DNA of 64,000 bases from Porphyrobacter sp. (GCA_017744315.1 JAGIBN010000001.1:1-64000), one strand, 5' to 3'. Shown: positions 35,619 to 44,710, counted from the stretch's first letter. Made by a program: numbers and translations. Notes: generated from the sequence alone by a model not told the origin.

Positions 35619-36515
35619 TTAGCGGCGCTCCATTCGGCGCATCATCGTTTCGAAAGTGTCCTCTTCCTTCTCGTCTTCGAAACGCGGCCGCCACTCCGCG
35701 GCTTCCAGATGAAGCAGCGAAATCGCGAAATCGTACTGGTCGGACACTAGAGCAATCTCATCGCAACCCTCGGCAAACCATACGCCCTCGTCGTGCCGAA
35801 TCTGCCCGCGGCTCTTTTCGAGCAGATCAGAGCGCGCCGCGAGCGAATTAGGGGGAATCGGAATCGGGGGGCGGTTGGCCGTGCGGAAATATGCACCCGT
35901 CTTGAGAGCCCGATCACTGGACCGCGCCCACAAAATATAACCTTCGCGGGAAACAACCAGAACGGAGCGACGCTCGGTGTACTGCAGCCAGCGCAGCGTC
36001 GCCGCGATCAGCGAGACTCCGTAGCGTTCGGCGCAAGCGCCAATGTCCTCAAGTGTAGGCTTAGACCGTGCATCAATCTGGCGACGAAAGTCGTCCAGAG
36101 GCATCAGAAGCGTCGCGGCGAAATCGTTCGCCTGGCTCTCGATCTGCCGGTAGTCGCTATCCCAGCGAACCATGTCTTGATCGCCGCACTCCAACCCGTC
36201 GGGAAAAGCGGCACGATGCAGCAGGTAGTGGCCGAACTCGTGCGCGAGAGTGAAGTTAATGCGCCCGGCCGAGGCGATCGCGTTGTTGTAGATGATCCCC
36301 CACCCCTTGTTCCCGCGATAAAGTGCACCGTCGAAATCGCCCAGGGAGTCCCCGCCGATGAGCGCGATCGGTTCCTGCGGGAACCGCTGCGCAGAAAAAT
36401 CCTTCGCCAGCGCGGGCACGTTTACGGGGAAACGTTCCGGCGCAGCCCCGTAGGCGGCATTCATGATGAGGGTGAGATTATTCGCCCACCGCTGCGGGGA
36501 AAAGATTTCGCTCAT
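35619..36515 (-). CDS. ImmA/IrrE-family metallo-endopeptidase (CapP-like)
   Basis: 298-aa zinc peptidase of the ImmA/IrrE type. HEXXH motif in TLAHEFGHYLLHRAAF (about residue 90), third ligand region QANDFAATLLMPLDDF near 135; the C-terminal half is a sensor-like domain. Family members cleave a cognate XRE repressor after DNA damage or phage infection (ImmA/ImmR, IrrE/DdrO, CapP/CapH). It follows the XRE gene by 2 nt, so the two form a cognate pair. They are divergent from the Ubl operon, which they likely control. Confidence 0.9.
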   Translation of the reverse strand: MSEIFSPQRWANNLTLIMNAAYGAAPERFPVNVPALAKDFSAQRFPQEPIALIGGDSLGDFDGALYRGNKGWGIIYNNAIASAGRINFTLAHEFGHYLLHRAAFPDGLECGDQDMVRWDSDYRQIESQANDFAATLLMPLDDFRRQIDARSKPTLEDIGACAERYGVSLIAATLRWLQYTERRSVLVVSREGYILWARSSDRALKTGAYFRTANRPPIPIPPNSLAARSDLLEKSRGQIRHDEGVWFAEGCDEIALVSDQYDFAISLLHLEAAEWRPRFEDEKEEDTFETMMRRMERR

Positions 36516-36517
36516 TC

Positions 36518-36832
36518 CTACTCCAGCAATTTGAGCATCCGACGAACCTTCTCTTTCGTGTCCGGGTCCATTTTTCGGTACTGGCGATAGAAATGGGCGT
36601 CGGCCGCATCCTCCTCGGAAACCTGCTCACCTTCGTCGAGAAGGAACTCAAGCGTCGTGTCGAGTTGCTCGGCAATCTTCGAGAGCTTTTCGGCCGACGG
36701 TCTCGGCGGATTCTTGTTCTCCAATTCCCAGATATAGCTTTTGCTGGACTCGGTTAGCTCGGCAAGCTTGTCGAGTGTGAATCCCTTGTCCTTCCGCAGC
36801 TTTCGGATTTTCTCTCCTAATACGTTCGACAA
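36518..36832 (-). CDS. XRE-family helix-turn-helix repressor (CapH/ImmR-like)
   Basis: 104-aa repressor. The HTH (IRKLRKDKGFTLDKLAELTE, about 8-27, with SSKSYIWELENKNPPRPSAE) is N-terminal, followed by a short linker and a C-terminal helical region ending REMLKLLE-like (VRRMLKLLE). The ImmA-type protease directly downstream presumably cleaves it. It should bind the intergenic region at 36833-36964 and repress both directions until cleavage. Inference from known ImmR/CapH pairs. Confidence 0.88.
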   Translation of the reverse strand: MSNVLGEKIRKLRKDKGFTLDKLAELTESSKSYIWELENKNPPRPSAEKLSKIAEQLDTTLEFLLDEGEQVSEEDAADAHFYRQYRKMDPDTKEKVRRMLKLLE

Positions 36833-36964
36833 AAGTGGCTCCCGGGGGGTTGAATGGTTGTTCGGTATAGACGCACTTTATCCCCTTGACTCTCGAATAG
36901 CAACCGTGAGATCATGTTCGGAGTAGAGGTATTTTCTCTACCGCCCTAGGACTAGGAGATGAAC
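36833..36964. promoter_or_regulatory. Divergent promoter/operator region of the Ubl module
   Basis: 132 bases between the XRE gene and the DUF2188 gene. A TTGACT at 36886-36891 could be the plus-strand -35. A near-repeat TGTTCGGTATAG / TGTTCGGAGTAG lies at 36859-36870 and 36915-36926, and a perfect inverted repeat GTAGAG-N7-CTCTAC at 36923-36941. AGGAG at 36954-36958 is the ribosome site for ATG 36965. These repeats are candidate repressor operators. Confidence 0.5.
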
Positions 36965-37198
36965 ATGACCAAGGGACCGAAAAGCCACCACGTGGTGCCG
37001 AACCCCGGCGGCGGCTGGGACGTGAAGAAGGGCGGGTCGAGCCGCGCTAGCGGGCACTTCGACACCAAGCAGCAGGCGGTCGATCGCGGGCGCGAAATCA
37101 GCCGCAACCAGGGGACCGAGTTCCGCATCCACAACCGCGACGGTCGCATCGCCAGCAGCGACAGCCACAGTAACGACCCCAGCCCGCCCAAGGGCTGA
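36965..37198 (+). CDS. DUF2188 family protein
   Basis: 77-aa basic protein of the DUF2188 type: HHVVPNPGGGWDVKKGGSSR and ASGHFDTKQQAVDRGREISR, then FRIHNRDGRIASSDSHSNDP. ATG 36965 is favoured over 36959 because AGGAG is 6 nt upstream of it. First gene of the Ubl operon; 22 nt before the Ubl gene. The role of DUF2188 is unknown; here it may be an accessory or modification target. Confidence 0.85.
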   Translation: MTKGPKSHHVVPNPGGGWDVKKGGSSRASGHFDTKQQAVDRGREISRNQGTEFRIHNRDGRIASSDSHSNDPSPPKG

Positions 37199-37220
37199 TC
37201 CACCGAAAGGAGCTAGTAAG

Positions 37221-37508
37221 ATGACCCCCAACGAGAATGACCACGACGACGATCACGGCGGCGGCAACGACAAGACGACGACGATCATCGTTAACACGCG
37301 CGAGAAGAAGGTCGAGGGCAAGGAAGTGACCTTCGACCAGATCGTGCGCCTCGCTTTCGAGACGCCGCCGAGCGGCCCGAACATCGAGATCACCGTCGCC
37401 TACCGCAAGGGCCGCGGCAACACGCAGAGCGGCACCATGAAGCCGGGCGACTCGGTCAAGGTGCAGGATGGGACGATCTTCGATGTCACAGCAACGGATA
37501 AGTCTTAG
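37221..37508 (+). CDS. Multiubiquitin-type ubiquitin-like protein (single domain)
   Basis: 95 aa: an acidic, His/Asp-rich disordered N terminus (1-17) and one beta-grasp ubiquitin-like domain (about 18-92; TTTIIVNTREKKVEGKEVTF, FDQIVRLAFETPPSGPNIEI, VAYRKGRGNTQSGTMKPGD) of the bacterial multiubiquitin class. It presumably serves as the protein modifier. The C terminus reads VTATDKS with no di-glycine, so it either needs processing or uses unusual chemistry. AAAGGAG upstream of the ATG. Its 3' end overlaps the E1 gene by 26 nt. Confidence 0.88.
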   Translation: MTPNENDHDDDHGGGNDKTTTIIVNTREKKVEGKEVTFDQIVRLAFETPPSGPNIEITVAYRKGRGNTQSGTMKPGDSVKVQDGTIFDVTATDKS

Positions 37509-38664
37509 TCCCGATCTGACCCTCCTCCGAGAGGAGGGCTATGAGGTGGCCATACGCTATGACCACCTCGTAGTGACGGGCGTGCCGTACCTGAACAGCA
37601 AGGGTGAGATTCGCCTGGGCACGCTTGTCTCAGACCTCAGCATGGCGGGCGACGTCACCGCGAAGCCGGAAAACCACGTCGCGATGTTCGCGGGCGAGTT
37701 TCCCTGCGACAAGGACGGACGACCGCTTGAAAAACTTCGCCATACCAGCGGCGACACCACGATCTGCGCAGGCCTCGTCACCAACCACTCGTTTTCGCGA
37801 AAGCCGCACGGCGGATATACCGACTACCACCACAAGATGACGACTTACGTCGCTCTCATCTCGAAGCACGCACGAGACGTTGATCCGAACGTCACCGCGC
37901 AGACACGTCGTGTGGTTGAGAACGACGACCCGGAATCGCCGTTCGTGTATCTCGACACCGCTACGGGCCGAGCAGGCGTGAGCGCCGTATCGCGCAAACT
38001 TGAACTCATGCGGATCGGAATATTCGGCGTCGGCGGCACAGGTGCCTACGTTCTCGACCAAGTCGCGAAAACGCCGGTGCGCGAGATCGCCATCTTCGAC
38101 GGCGACGAGTTTCTTCAACACAACGCCTTCCGGGCACCGGGCGCGCCGTCGATCGAGGAGCTGAAGACGCAGCCGAAAAAGGTCAATTACCTCAAGGGCA
38201 TCTATTCCAAGATGCACCGAGGCATCGTCGCGCATGATTTTTTCATCGACGAAACGACGGTGCAGCAGATCGGCAGCTTCGATTTCGCCTTCATCTGCAT
38301 GGACCCAGGCACGCCCAAGCGATTGCTAGTCGAGTATCTGGAAGCGAACAGCATCCCGTTCGTCGATGTAGGCATGGGGCTCGAGCTGGTCGACGACACC
38401 CTCACGGGCATCCTGCGCGTGACCGCGAGTACGCCGGAAAAGCGCGAGCACGTTCGGGCACACAAGCGTATCTCTTTCACCGATGCCGGCGTCGACAACC
38501 TCTACTCGAAGAATATTCAGATTGCTGATCTGAATTCGCTCAACGCCGCGCTTGCCGTCGTGAAGTGGAAGAAGCTGTTCGGGTTCTACGCCGACCTAGA
38601 GCGTGAGCACAACTCGCTCTACCTCATCAGCGGGAACACGCTGATCAACGGGGACGAGTCATGA
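37483..38664 (+). CDS. E1-like ThiF-family adenylyltransferase with N-terminal E2-like domain
   Basis: 393 aa. Residues 1-165 match the DUF6791/E2-like domain that accompanies bacterial multiubiquitin genes (GDTTICAGLVTNHSFS, YTDYHHKMTTYVALISKHA). Residues 175-385 are a ThiF/E1 Rossmann domain with the ATP loop IGIFGVGGTGAYVLDQV (178-194), acidic IFDGDEF (204-210) and the crossover region FAFICMDPG. Only three Cys occur: 75, 95 and 272; Cys95 and Cys272 are thioester candidates. It should adenylate and transfer the upstream Ubl. The start is ATG 37483, inside the Ubl gene. Confidence 0.88.
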   Translation: MSQQRISLSPDLTLLREEGYEVAIRYDHLVVTGVPYLNSKGEIRLGTLVSDLSMAGDVTAKPENHVAMFAGEFPCDKDGRPLEKLRHTSGDTTICAGLVTNHSFSRKPHGGYTDYHHKMTTYVALISKHARDVDPNVTAQTRRVVENDDPESPFVYLDTATGRAGVSAVSRKLELMRIGIFGVGGTGAYVLDQVAKTPVREIAIFDGDEFLQHNAFRAPGAPSIEELKTQPKKVNYLKGIYSKMHRGIVAHDFFIDETTVQQIGSFDFAFICMDPGTPKRLLVEYLEANSIPFVDVGMGLELVDDTLTGILRVTASTPEKREHVRAHKRISFTDAGVDNLYSKNIQIADLNSLNAALAVVKWKKLFGFYADLEREHNSLYLISGNTLINGDES

Positions 38665-39089
38665 GCCGGGCGGAGACCTACACTCACGCATTCGTCCGGT
38701 CCTTCCCTGACCGGCTCGAAGAGGGCGTCCTCTATGTCTCAGTCGAATTCTGCAACACTGCGCATCGTTGCATGTGCGGTTGTGGGCAGGAGGTGTACGC
38801 GCCTCTGTCGCCACGAGACTGGACGATGATATTTGACGGCGAAACCGTGTCGCTCGATCCTTCGATCGGCAATTGGAGCTTCCCGTGTCGCTCGCATTAT
38901 TGGCTAGTGCGAGGAGGCGTGAGTTGGGCGCTGCAATGGTCTTCCGCAGAAATCGAGCGTGGGCGGGCCTTGGATCGAATGACAAAATCACGTCACTATG
39001 GCGAGGAGACATCCGATACCCGCGACCACCCGGCTGCAAATGCCAAGGGCCTCGTAGCGAGAATTCTAACCTGGCTTTTTGGTGGCTAA
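38661..39089 (+). CDS. DUF6527 protein (zinc-binding, Ubl-system accessory)
   Basis: 142 aa. The Cys/His cluster FCNTAHRCMCGCGQEVYAPL (Cys31, His35, Cys37, Cys39, Cys41) plus CRSHYW (Cys76, His79) suggests bound zinc; between them SLDPSIGNWSFP is a strongly family-like block. This family regularly follows multiubiquitin-E1 pairs and is proposed to act in conjugation or deconjugation. It overlaps the E1 stop by 4 nt (ATGA). Last gene of the operon; no terminator seen. Confidence 0.86.
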   Translation: MSRAETYTHAFVRSFPDRLEEGVLYVSVEFCNTAHRCMCGCGQEVYAPLSPRDWTMIFDGETVSLDPSIGNWSFPCRSHYWLVRGGVSWALQWSSAEIERGRALDRMTKSRHYGEETSDTRDHPAANAKGLVARILTWLFGG

Positions 39090-39723
39090 AGCAATTCATG
39101 TTCCCGACGCCGATCTGGGCAGGCATTCAGAGCGCGCCAGTTTGTATGCCACGGCGCGCAGTGTACCGCATCGGGTTAGACGAACACAAAACACCGTCCG
39201 CTCTTGGGATGCGCGTAGCTCAATCTGAATGACCGACGTGGGCGCTAAGCGGTCGCCCACTTCGATGATCGCAGATATTTAAGCGCTTGAGCTCTGTGAT
39301 CTCAAAGTAACAATCAGAACGCCCGCTGCACCGTTTTGAGATCGTACTTTTGACACCGTCCCGCGTCACCCAAAGGGTTTCGCCTGCGACCGATGGGCCC
39401 GCAACGTCGTCGCATCTGCCAACTCAAGTTTCGGGAACGCCTCCAGGAACCTCTGGACGTCCTCCGGGATTCGTAAGTACACCGCCACGGCCTGTCGCAA
39501 GTCATGCGGCAGCGGAGTATCTCTTAGGAGCAGCTTGCCGCAGCGTGGGACGCGCTGAACGCCTCGATCTGAAAGAATCCACTCTCGTCAGTTGCGCCTA
39601 GTTCCCGGTCTGAAAGTGCGACGTCTTGCGTTCTTCACCATTTACGGATGTCGCGAGACATTTTTTGCCCCGTATTCGGAAAAATTGTGGCCTCAAACTG
39701 GACAGCTTTTGCCCCTGTTTTCA
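39090..39723. other. Right edge of accessory island, no intact gene
   Basis: About 630 bases. On the minus strand an open stretch 39366-39587 without ATG reads as a plausible protein end (LRQAVAVYLRIPEDVQRFLE, FPKLELADATTLRAHRSQAK), probably a gene remnant. No tRNA or attachment repeat was seen. Composition returns to core-like at rnhA. Confidence 0.4.
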
Positions 39724-40161
39724 TTAGCGTCGAGCGGCTTCCGCCGCTTCACAGGCAAGGCGATCGACGCGTTCGTTCTCGACGTGTCCGTCGTGGCCCT
39801 TGACCCATTGCCAGGTGATCCGGTGCGGTGCGGCGGCGGCGATTAGCTCGTGCCAGAGGTCTTCGTTACGGACGGGCTTCTTGCTGGCGTTGACCCAGCC
39901 CTTCTTCTGCCAGCCGTGAATCCACTTGGTCATGCCGTCGATAACGTAGCGGCTGTCTGAGTGGAGGGTCACCTCGCAAGGCTCGATCAGGGCGCTGAGT
40001 CCGCGGATGACCGCGGTCATCTCCATGCGGTTGTTGGTCGTGTGACCTTCGCCGCCACTCAGTTCCTTTTCGTGCGGGCCCATGCGCAGCAATACGCCCC
40101 AGCCGCCCGGGCCGGGATTACCCTTGCAGGCACCGTCAGTGAAAATGTCGACACGCTTCAT
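39724..40161 (-). CDS. rnhA: Ribonuclease HI
   Basis: 145 aa, degrades RNA in RNA-DNA hybrids. The four acidic residues of the RNase H fold are in [42 protein letters not shown] and the C-terminal ENERVDRLA; the basic protrusion [19 protein letters not shown] is present, as in E. coli RNase HI. 16 nt after the thrB stop on the same strand; thrB and ispH precede it as one operon. Confidence 0.96.
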   Translation of the reverse strand: MKRVDIFTDGACKGNPGPGGWGVLLRMGPHEKELSGGEGHTTNNRMEMTAVIRGLSALIEPCEVTLHSDSRYVIDGMTKWIHGWQKKGWVNASKKPVRNEDLWHELIAAAAPHRITWQWVKGHDGHVENERVDRLACEAAEAARR

Positions 40162-40177
40162 AGCCTTGGGCCTTCGC

Positions 40178-41161
40178 TCAGGCCGGTACGCGCGGAAAGG
40201 CGTTCTCGCCTTCCGTGACGTAGAAGGACAGCCGGCGCGCGAAGTCCATCGGATCCTTGCGCGTCACCAGGGCGTCGGCCGGAGTGTGGAGCCAGTCGTA
40301 GGCTCGCGTGGCCATGAACCGCAGCGCGGCCCCGCGCGCCAGCAGCGGCAGGGCGTTCCACTCTGCGGCGGAGAGCGCACGCCGGGAAGTGTAGCCCGCC
40401 ACGAGAGCCTCGGCGATGTCGGGCTTGAAACGGCCGTCCTTGGAAAAGCACCAGGCTGAGTGGGTCACTGCCAGATCGTAGGCGGTGATGTCGGTGCAGG
40501 CGAAGTAGAAGTCGATCAGGCCGCATACCTGATCGCCGAGCAACAGCACGTTGTCGGGGAAGAGGTCGGCGTGGATGACCGAGTGGGGCAGATCCTCCGG
40601 CCAGTTCGCCGAGAGGAAATCGAGCTCGCGCCGGACGAGGCCGGGAAGCTCCGGGTCGATCGACCGCAGGCCTTCCTCTCCGCAATCGGCGAACAGCTTG
40701 TGCCATTGCGGCAGCGACATGCCGTTGGCGCGCTGGCCCGCAAAGTCGTCCGAAGCGATATGGATGCCGGCAAGCGCTTCGCCGACGGCGCGGGCCTGAT
40801 CTGCGCTGGGATCGTCGACCGAGACGCCCGGCAGGAACTCGATCAGGGCGACGGCCTTGCCGCGGACCATGCGTGAAGCGGCGCCGTCGCGATCGTGGAT
40901 GGTGCGCGGAACCGGGCTGCCCTTGGCGGCGAGATGATCGAGCAGGCCGAGGAAGAACGGCAAATCCTCAGCATCCACGCGGGCTTCGTACATGGTCAGG
41001 ATGAAGCGCTCACCCTGGCCCTTGTTCCCTGTCGTTTCGATCAGCCAGTTCGAATTGGACACGCCTTCGGCAATGCCCTTGGCGGAGACCAGTTCACCGA
41101 CATCGTACTGCGCGATGAGCGCGGCCAGCTCAGCGGCCGAAAGCGTAGTGTAGACGGCCAT
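40178..41161 (-). CDS. thrB: Homoserine kinase (ThrB, aminoglycoside-phosphotransferase fold)
   Basis: Phosphorylates homoserine in threonine synthesis. 327 aa of the APH-like ThrB type common in alphaproteobacteria. Nucleotide loop [16 protein letters not shown] near 30; catalytic loop [17 protein letters not shown] near 195; metal motif [11 protein letters not shown] near 220. Starts 4 nt after the ispH stop, and rnhA follows by 16 nt. Confidence 0.95.
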   Translation of the reverse strand: MAVYTTLSAAELAALIAQYDVGELVSAKGIAEGVSNSNWLIETTGNKGQGERFILTMYEARVDAEDLPFFLGLLDHLAAKGSPVPRTIHDRDGAASRMVRGKAVALIEFLPGVSVDDPSADQARAVGEALAGIHIASDDFAGQRANGMSLPQWHKLFADCGEEGLRSIDPELPGLVRRELDFLSANWPEDLPHSVIHADLFPDNVLLLGDQVCGLIDFYFACTDITAYDLAVTHSAWCFSKDGRFKPDIAEALVAGYTSRRALSAAEWNALPLLARGAALRFMATRAYDWLHTPADALVTRKDPMDFARRLSFYVTEGENAFPRVPA

Positions 41162-41165
41162 GAGG

Positions 41166-42170
41166 TCAGTCGATCAGCTGGCGGGGAAGCTTGAAGACGA
41201 TCTGCTCCTGCGCGGTGACGACCTCGCGCACTTCCGCCTCACGCCATTCGCCGAGGCGTTCGATCACCTCGAGGACCAGCGGCTCGGGCGCCGAAGCGCC
41301 AGCGGTCAGGCCCAGGGTCTTCACGCCATCGAGCCATGACGGTTCGATCTCGCTCGCCCGCTGGATCAGCCGGGCCTTGGCGCCGCAGCGTTCGGCCACT
41401 TCGACCAGCCGCACCGAGTTGGAGGAGTTGGGCGCGCCGATCACCAGCACCAGTTCGCACTGGCCGGCGATTTCCTTGACCGCGGCCTGGCGGTTGGAGG
41501 TGGCGTAGCAAATGTCTTCCGCCTTGGGCCCGACGATGTGCGGATACTTGGCGCGCAGAGCCGCCACAACTTGCGCGGTATCGTCGACCGAAAGCGTCGT
41601 CTGCGTCAGGAACGCGAGCGGAGCGTCGGCCGCGAAATCGAGGCTTTCCACTTCCGCGACCGTTTCGATCACGGTCATCGCGCCCTCGGGGACCTGCCCG
41701 TAAGTGCCGATCGCTTCGGGGTGGCCGCGGTGACCGATGAAGATGATGTGCCGATCGGCTTCGAGATGACGCTCTGCCTGGCGGTGGACCTTGCTCACCA
41801 GCGGGCAGGTGGCGTCGAGGTAAGTCATCTCCCGCCGCTCGGCTTCCGCCGGGACCGACTTGGGCACGCCATGCGCGCTGAAGACCACCGGCACGCCTTC
41901 GGGCACCTGGTCGAGCTCGTCGACGAACACTGCGCCTTTGGCCTTGAGGCTTTCGACCACGAAGCGGTTGTGCACAATCTCGTGCCGCACGTAGACCGGG
42001 GCGCCGAACCGCCCGAGCGCACGCTCGACGATCTCGATTGCGCGGTCGACCCCGGCGCAAAATCCGCGCGGGGCGGCAATCAGCACGGCAAGCGGCACTT
42101 TGGCTTCACCGGTTTCTGCTTCACCGGTTTTGCTTGGGCCGGGAGCCTCATTTTGAAAGGGCGCGTTCAT
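41166..42170 (-). CDS. ispH: 4-hydroxy-3-methylbut-2-enyl diphosphate reductase
   Basis: Last step of the MEP isoprenoid pathway, producing IPP and DMAPP with a [4Fe-4S] cluster. The three cluster Cys are in [31 protein letters not shown] and [15 protein letters not shown]; the substrate motif [16 protein letters not shown] is present. A 25-residue Glu/Lys-rich N-terminal extension precedes the core. 334 aa. Confidence 0.97.
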   Translation of the reverse strand: MNAPFQNEAPGPSKTGEAETGEAKVPLAVLIAAPRGFCAGVDRAIEIVERALGRFGAPVYVRHEIVHNRFVVESLKAKGAVFVDELDQVPEGVPVVFSAHGVPKSVPAEAERREMTYLDATCPLVSKVHRQAERHLEADRHIIFIGHRGHPEAIGTYGQVPEGAMTVIETVAEVESLDFAADAPLAFLTQTTLSVDDTAQVVAALRAKYPHIVGPKAEDICYATSNRQAAVKEIAGQCELVLVIGAPNSSNSVRLVEVAERCGAKARLIQRASEIEPSWLDGVKTLGLTAGASAPEPLVLEVIERLGEWREAEVREVVTAQEQIVFKLPRQLID

Positions 42171-42247
42171 CGAGGCCCCTCTAGCTGTTGTCGCGTCGTG
42201 GCGAAAGGGCTAGGGCCTGCGCCGAGAATTTGGGACAAGGAATTGGG

Positions 42248-42898
42248 ATGCGTTTCCGGACAGCTCTGTTTACCGTGACCGCCGCGGCTGCCGCACTGGC
42301 TGGCTGCGCCAAGACCGGCGATCTCGTGGTACAGGAAGGCGTCGGGATCACCGCGCTTCGGTCGGTCTGTCCGGCTGTGGGCGTTCCCGACTACACCGGT
42401 AACGTCACGCTGTTCTCCCCCGAATCTGCCCGCACGCTCGACGCGCTCGACATGACCGCGACGATTACCAATGTGCGCAGCACATGCGACGACACCGGCA
42501 ATGACGTCTACGCCAACGTGACGTTCGACGTTCTCGCCCAGCGCCGCGACGTGCGCGGGGCTCGCACAGTGACCTTGCCTTATTTCACCAGCGTCGTGCG
42601 CGGCGGCGATGCCGTCGTCGCAAAGCGCGTCGGCTCGGTCACGCTCAACTTCGCCGACGGGCAAGAGCGCGCCCAGGCCAGTGCCACCGCCGGTGGTGTG
42701 GTCAACCGCGCTGCCGCCACGCTGGCGCCCGACATTCGCGAGCGCATCGTCCGCCGCCGCCGTTCGGGCGAGGAAGAGGCCGCGGTCGACCCGCTGACCG
42801 ATCCGGCCGTTCGGGCCGCGTTGGCGGAAGCGAGTTTCGAAGTTCTGGTCGGCTTCCAGCTGACAGACGACCAGCTCGCCTACAACGCCACGCGCTAG
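42248..42898 (+). CDS. Periplasmic lipoprotein, unknown function
   Basis: 216 aa with a lipoprotein signal (LFTVTAAAAALAGC, lipobox LAGC, Cys about 20). The mature part is beta-rich with a basic stretch ERIVRRRRSGEEE near 175. ATG 42248 with AAGGAATTGGG upstream; divergent from ispH. Seen in the same place next to argS in sphingomonads as a conserved hypothetical. Confidence 0.8.
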   Translation: MRFRTALFTVTAAAAALAGCAKTGDLVVQEGVGITALRSVCPAVGVPDYTGNVTLFSPESARTLDALDMTATITNVRSTCDDTGNDVYANVTFDVLAQRRDVRGARTVTLPYFTSVVRGGDAVVAKRVGSVTLNFADGQERAQASATAGGVVNRAAATLAPDIRERIVRRRRSGEEEAAVDPLTDPAVRAALAEASFEVLVGFQLTDDQLAYNATR

Positions 42899-42962
42899 TC
42901 TTCTCAGGTAAGCTAAGACCGCTCCTTCCCCGCGCGGGCCAAACAGGCTAACGGCGCGGCCC

Positions 42963-44708
42963 ATGGACCAGTCGCATACCCTGTACGCCGCCTTTGCGGC
43001 CAAGATCGATGCAGCCCTCGCCGCGCTTGAGAAGGAGGCGGTGCTGCCGCCGCACGTCTCGCGCGGCTCGGTAAGCGTCGAACCGCCGCGTGACCCCTCG
43101 CACGGCGATCTCGCCACCAACGCCGCCATGGTGCTCGCCAAGGAAGCGAAGACCAACCCGCGCGCGCTGGCAGAGCACATCGTGACCAAGCTCACCGGCG
43201 ATCCGCTGGTGACGAGCGCCGAGATTGCCGGGCCGGGCTTCATCAACTTGCGCCTCGCTCCGGCCAACTGGCTGAGCGAGATCCACGCGATCGCCGAACT
43301 CGGCGCCGACTACGGGCGTTCGACCATGGGCGCAGGGCGGACGGTCAACGTCGAATACGTTTCTGCCAACCCGACCGGCCCGATGCACATGGGCCACTGC
43401 CGCGGCGCGGTGGTGGGCGATGCGCTGGCCGCGCTGCTCGAGTTCGCCGGCCACCGGGTGGTTCGCGAATACTACGTCAATGACGCCGGCGCGCAGGTCC
43501 AGACCCTCGCCCGGTCGGCGCACCTGCGTTACCGCGAGGCGCTGGGCGAGGACATCGGCGAGATCCCGGCGGGCTTCTATCCCGGCGACTACCTCAAGCC
43601 GATCGGCGAGCGGCTGGCCCAGGAATTCGGCCCGGCTTACGTCACTGCGCCGGAGAGCGATTGGCTCGACATGTTCCGCCAGCGGGCGGTGGCCGCGATG
43701 ATGGAGATGATCCGCGCCGACCTCGCGCTGCTCGGCATCCATCACGACGTCTTTTCGTCGGAGGCCGAACTGCAGGCGGCCAAGAAGCCCGAACAGGCCG
43801 AGGCCTGGCTGCGCGAGCACGACCTGGTGTTCGACGGCCAGCTCGAAGCGCCCAAGGGCAAGACGGTCGAGGACTGGGAGCCGGTCGAACTGCCATTGTT
43901 CCGCTCGACCCGCTTCGGTGACGACCAGGATCGCCCGATCAAAAAGAGCGACGGCAACTGGACCTACTTCGGTGCCGACCTCGCCTATCACATGCAGAAA
44001 GCGCAGGATGCCGACGAGCTGATCGACATCTGGGGTGCCGATCACTCGGGCACGGTCAAGCGCATCAAGGCGGCGGTCGCGGCTTTGTCGGAGGGCGAGG
44101 GCAAGCCGATCCCGTTCGACGTCAAGCTGGTCCAGATGGTCCAGCTGCTGCGCGGCGGCGAGCCGGTGAAGATGTCGAAGCGTTCCGGCACTTTCATCAC
44201 CATTGCCGACATGGTCGAGGAAGTGGGCAAGGACGTGGTCCGCTTCACCATGCTGACGCGCAAGCCCGAAGCGCAGATGGACTTCGACTTCGCCAAGGTG
44301 GTCGAAGCGAGCAAGGACAATCCGGTCTTCTACGTGCAGTACGCGCATGCGCGGATCCACTCGACCTTGCGCAAGGCCGGGGCCGAAGGGATCGTGCCTT
44401 CCGCCGATGCGCTCGCCAGGCTGGGCGAAGACGAATTGTCGCTGGTCAAGTTCGCCGCGCAATTCCCGCGTGAGGTCGAAGCCGCCGCCAAGGCGCGCGA
44501 GCCGCACCGGATCGCGTTCTACCTCTACGACCTCGCCGCGGCGTTCCACGCGTTCTGGAATCTCGGCAACGACGATCCGGCAAAGCGTATCATCGTGGCG
44601 CAGGACCGCGAACTGACGGCGGCAAGGCTTTTCCTCGCCGCGCAAATCGGGCAGGTTATCCGCAACGGCCTGGCTCTTCTCGGAGTGCAAGCTGTCGAGG
44701 AGTTGTGA
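42963..44708 (+). CDS. argS: Arginyl-tRNA synthetase
   Basis: Class I aminoacyl-tRNA synthetase charging tRNA-Arg. HIGH-type motif SANPTGPMHMGHCRGAVVGD near 120-140; KMSKS-type motif EPVKMSKRSGTFI near 403; N-terminal additional domain (1-110) and C-terminal DALR anticodon-binding domain (about 455-581). 581 aa is standard. Followed by an overlapping SPOR gene. Confidence 0.97.
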   Translation: MDQSHTLYAAFAAKIDAALAALEKEAVLPPHVSRGSVSVEPPRDPSHGDLATNAAMVLAKEAKTNPRALAEHIVTKLTGDPLVTSAEIAGPGFINLRLAPANWLSEIHAIAELGADYGRSTMGAGRTVNVEYVSANPTGPMHMGHCRGAVVGDALAALLEFAGHRVVREYYVNDAGAQVQTLARSAHLRYREALGEDIGEIPAGFYPGDYLKPIGERLAQEFGPAYVTAPESDWLDMFRQRAVAAMMEMIRADLALLGIHHDVFSSEAELQAAKKPEQAEAWLREHDLVFDGQLEAPKGKTVEDWEPVELPLFRSTRFGDDQDRPIKKSDGNWTYFGADLAYHMQKAQDADELIDIWGADHSGTVKRIKAAVAALSEGEGKPIPFDVKLVQMVQLLRGGEPVKMSKRSGTFITIADMVEEVGKDVVRFTMLTRKPEAQMDFDFAKVVEASKDNPVFYVQYAHARIHSTLRKAGAEGIVPSADALARLGEDELSLVKFAAQFPREVEAAAKAREPHRIAFYLYDLAAAFHAFWNLGNDDPAKRIIVAQDRELTAARLFLAAQIGQVIRNGLALLGVQAVEEL

Positions 44709-44710
44709 GG

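Noticed and set aside
42948-44690. 580-codon minus-strand frame
   Set aside because: Antisense to argS with its HIGH-like and KMSKR motifs; low-complexity Arg/Leu/Asp composition typical of GC-rich shadow frames.
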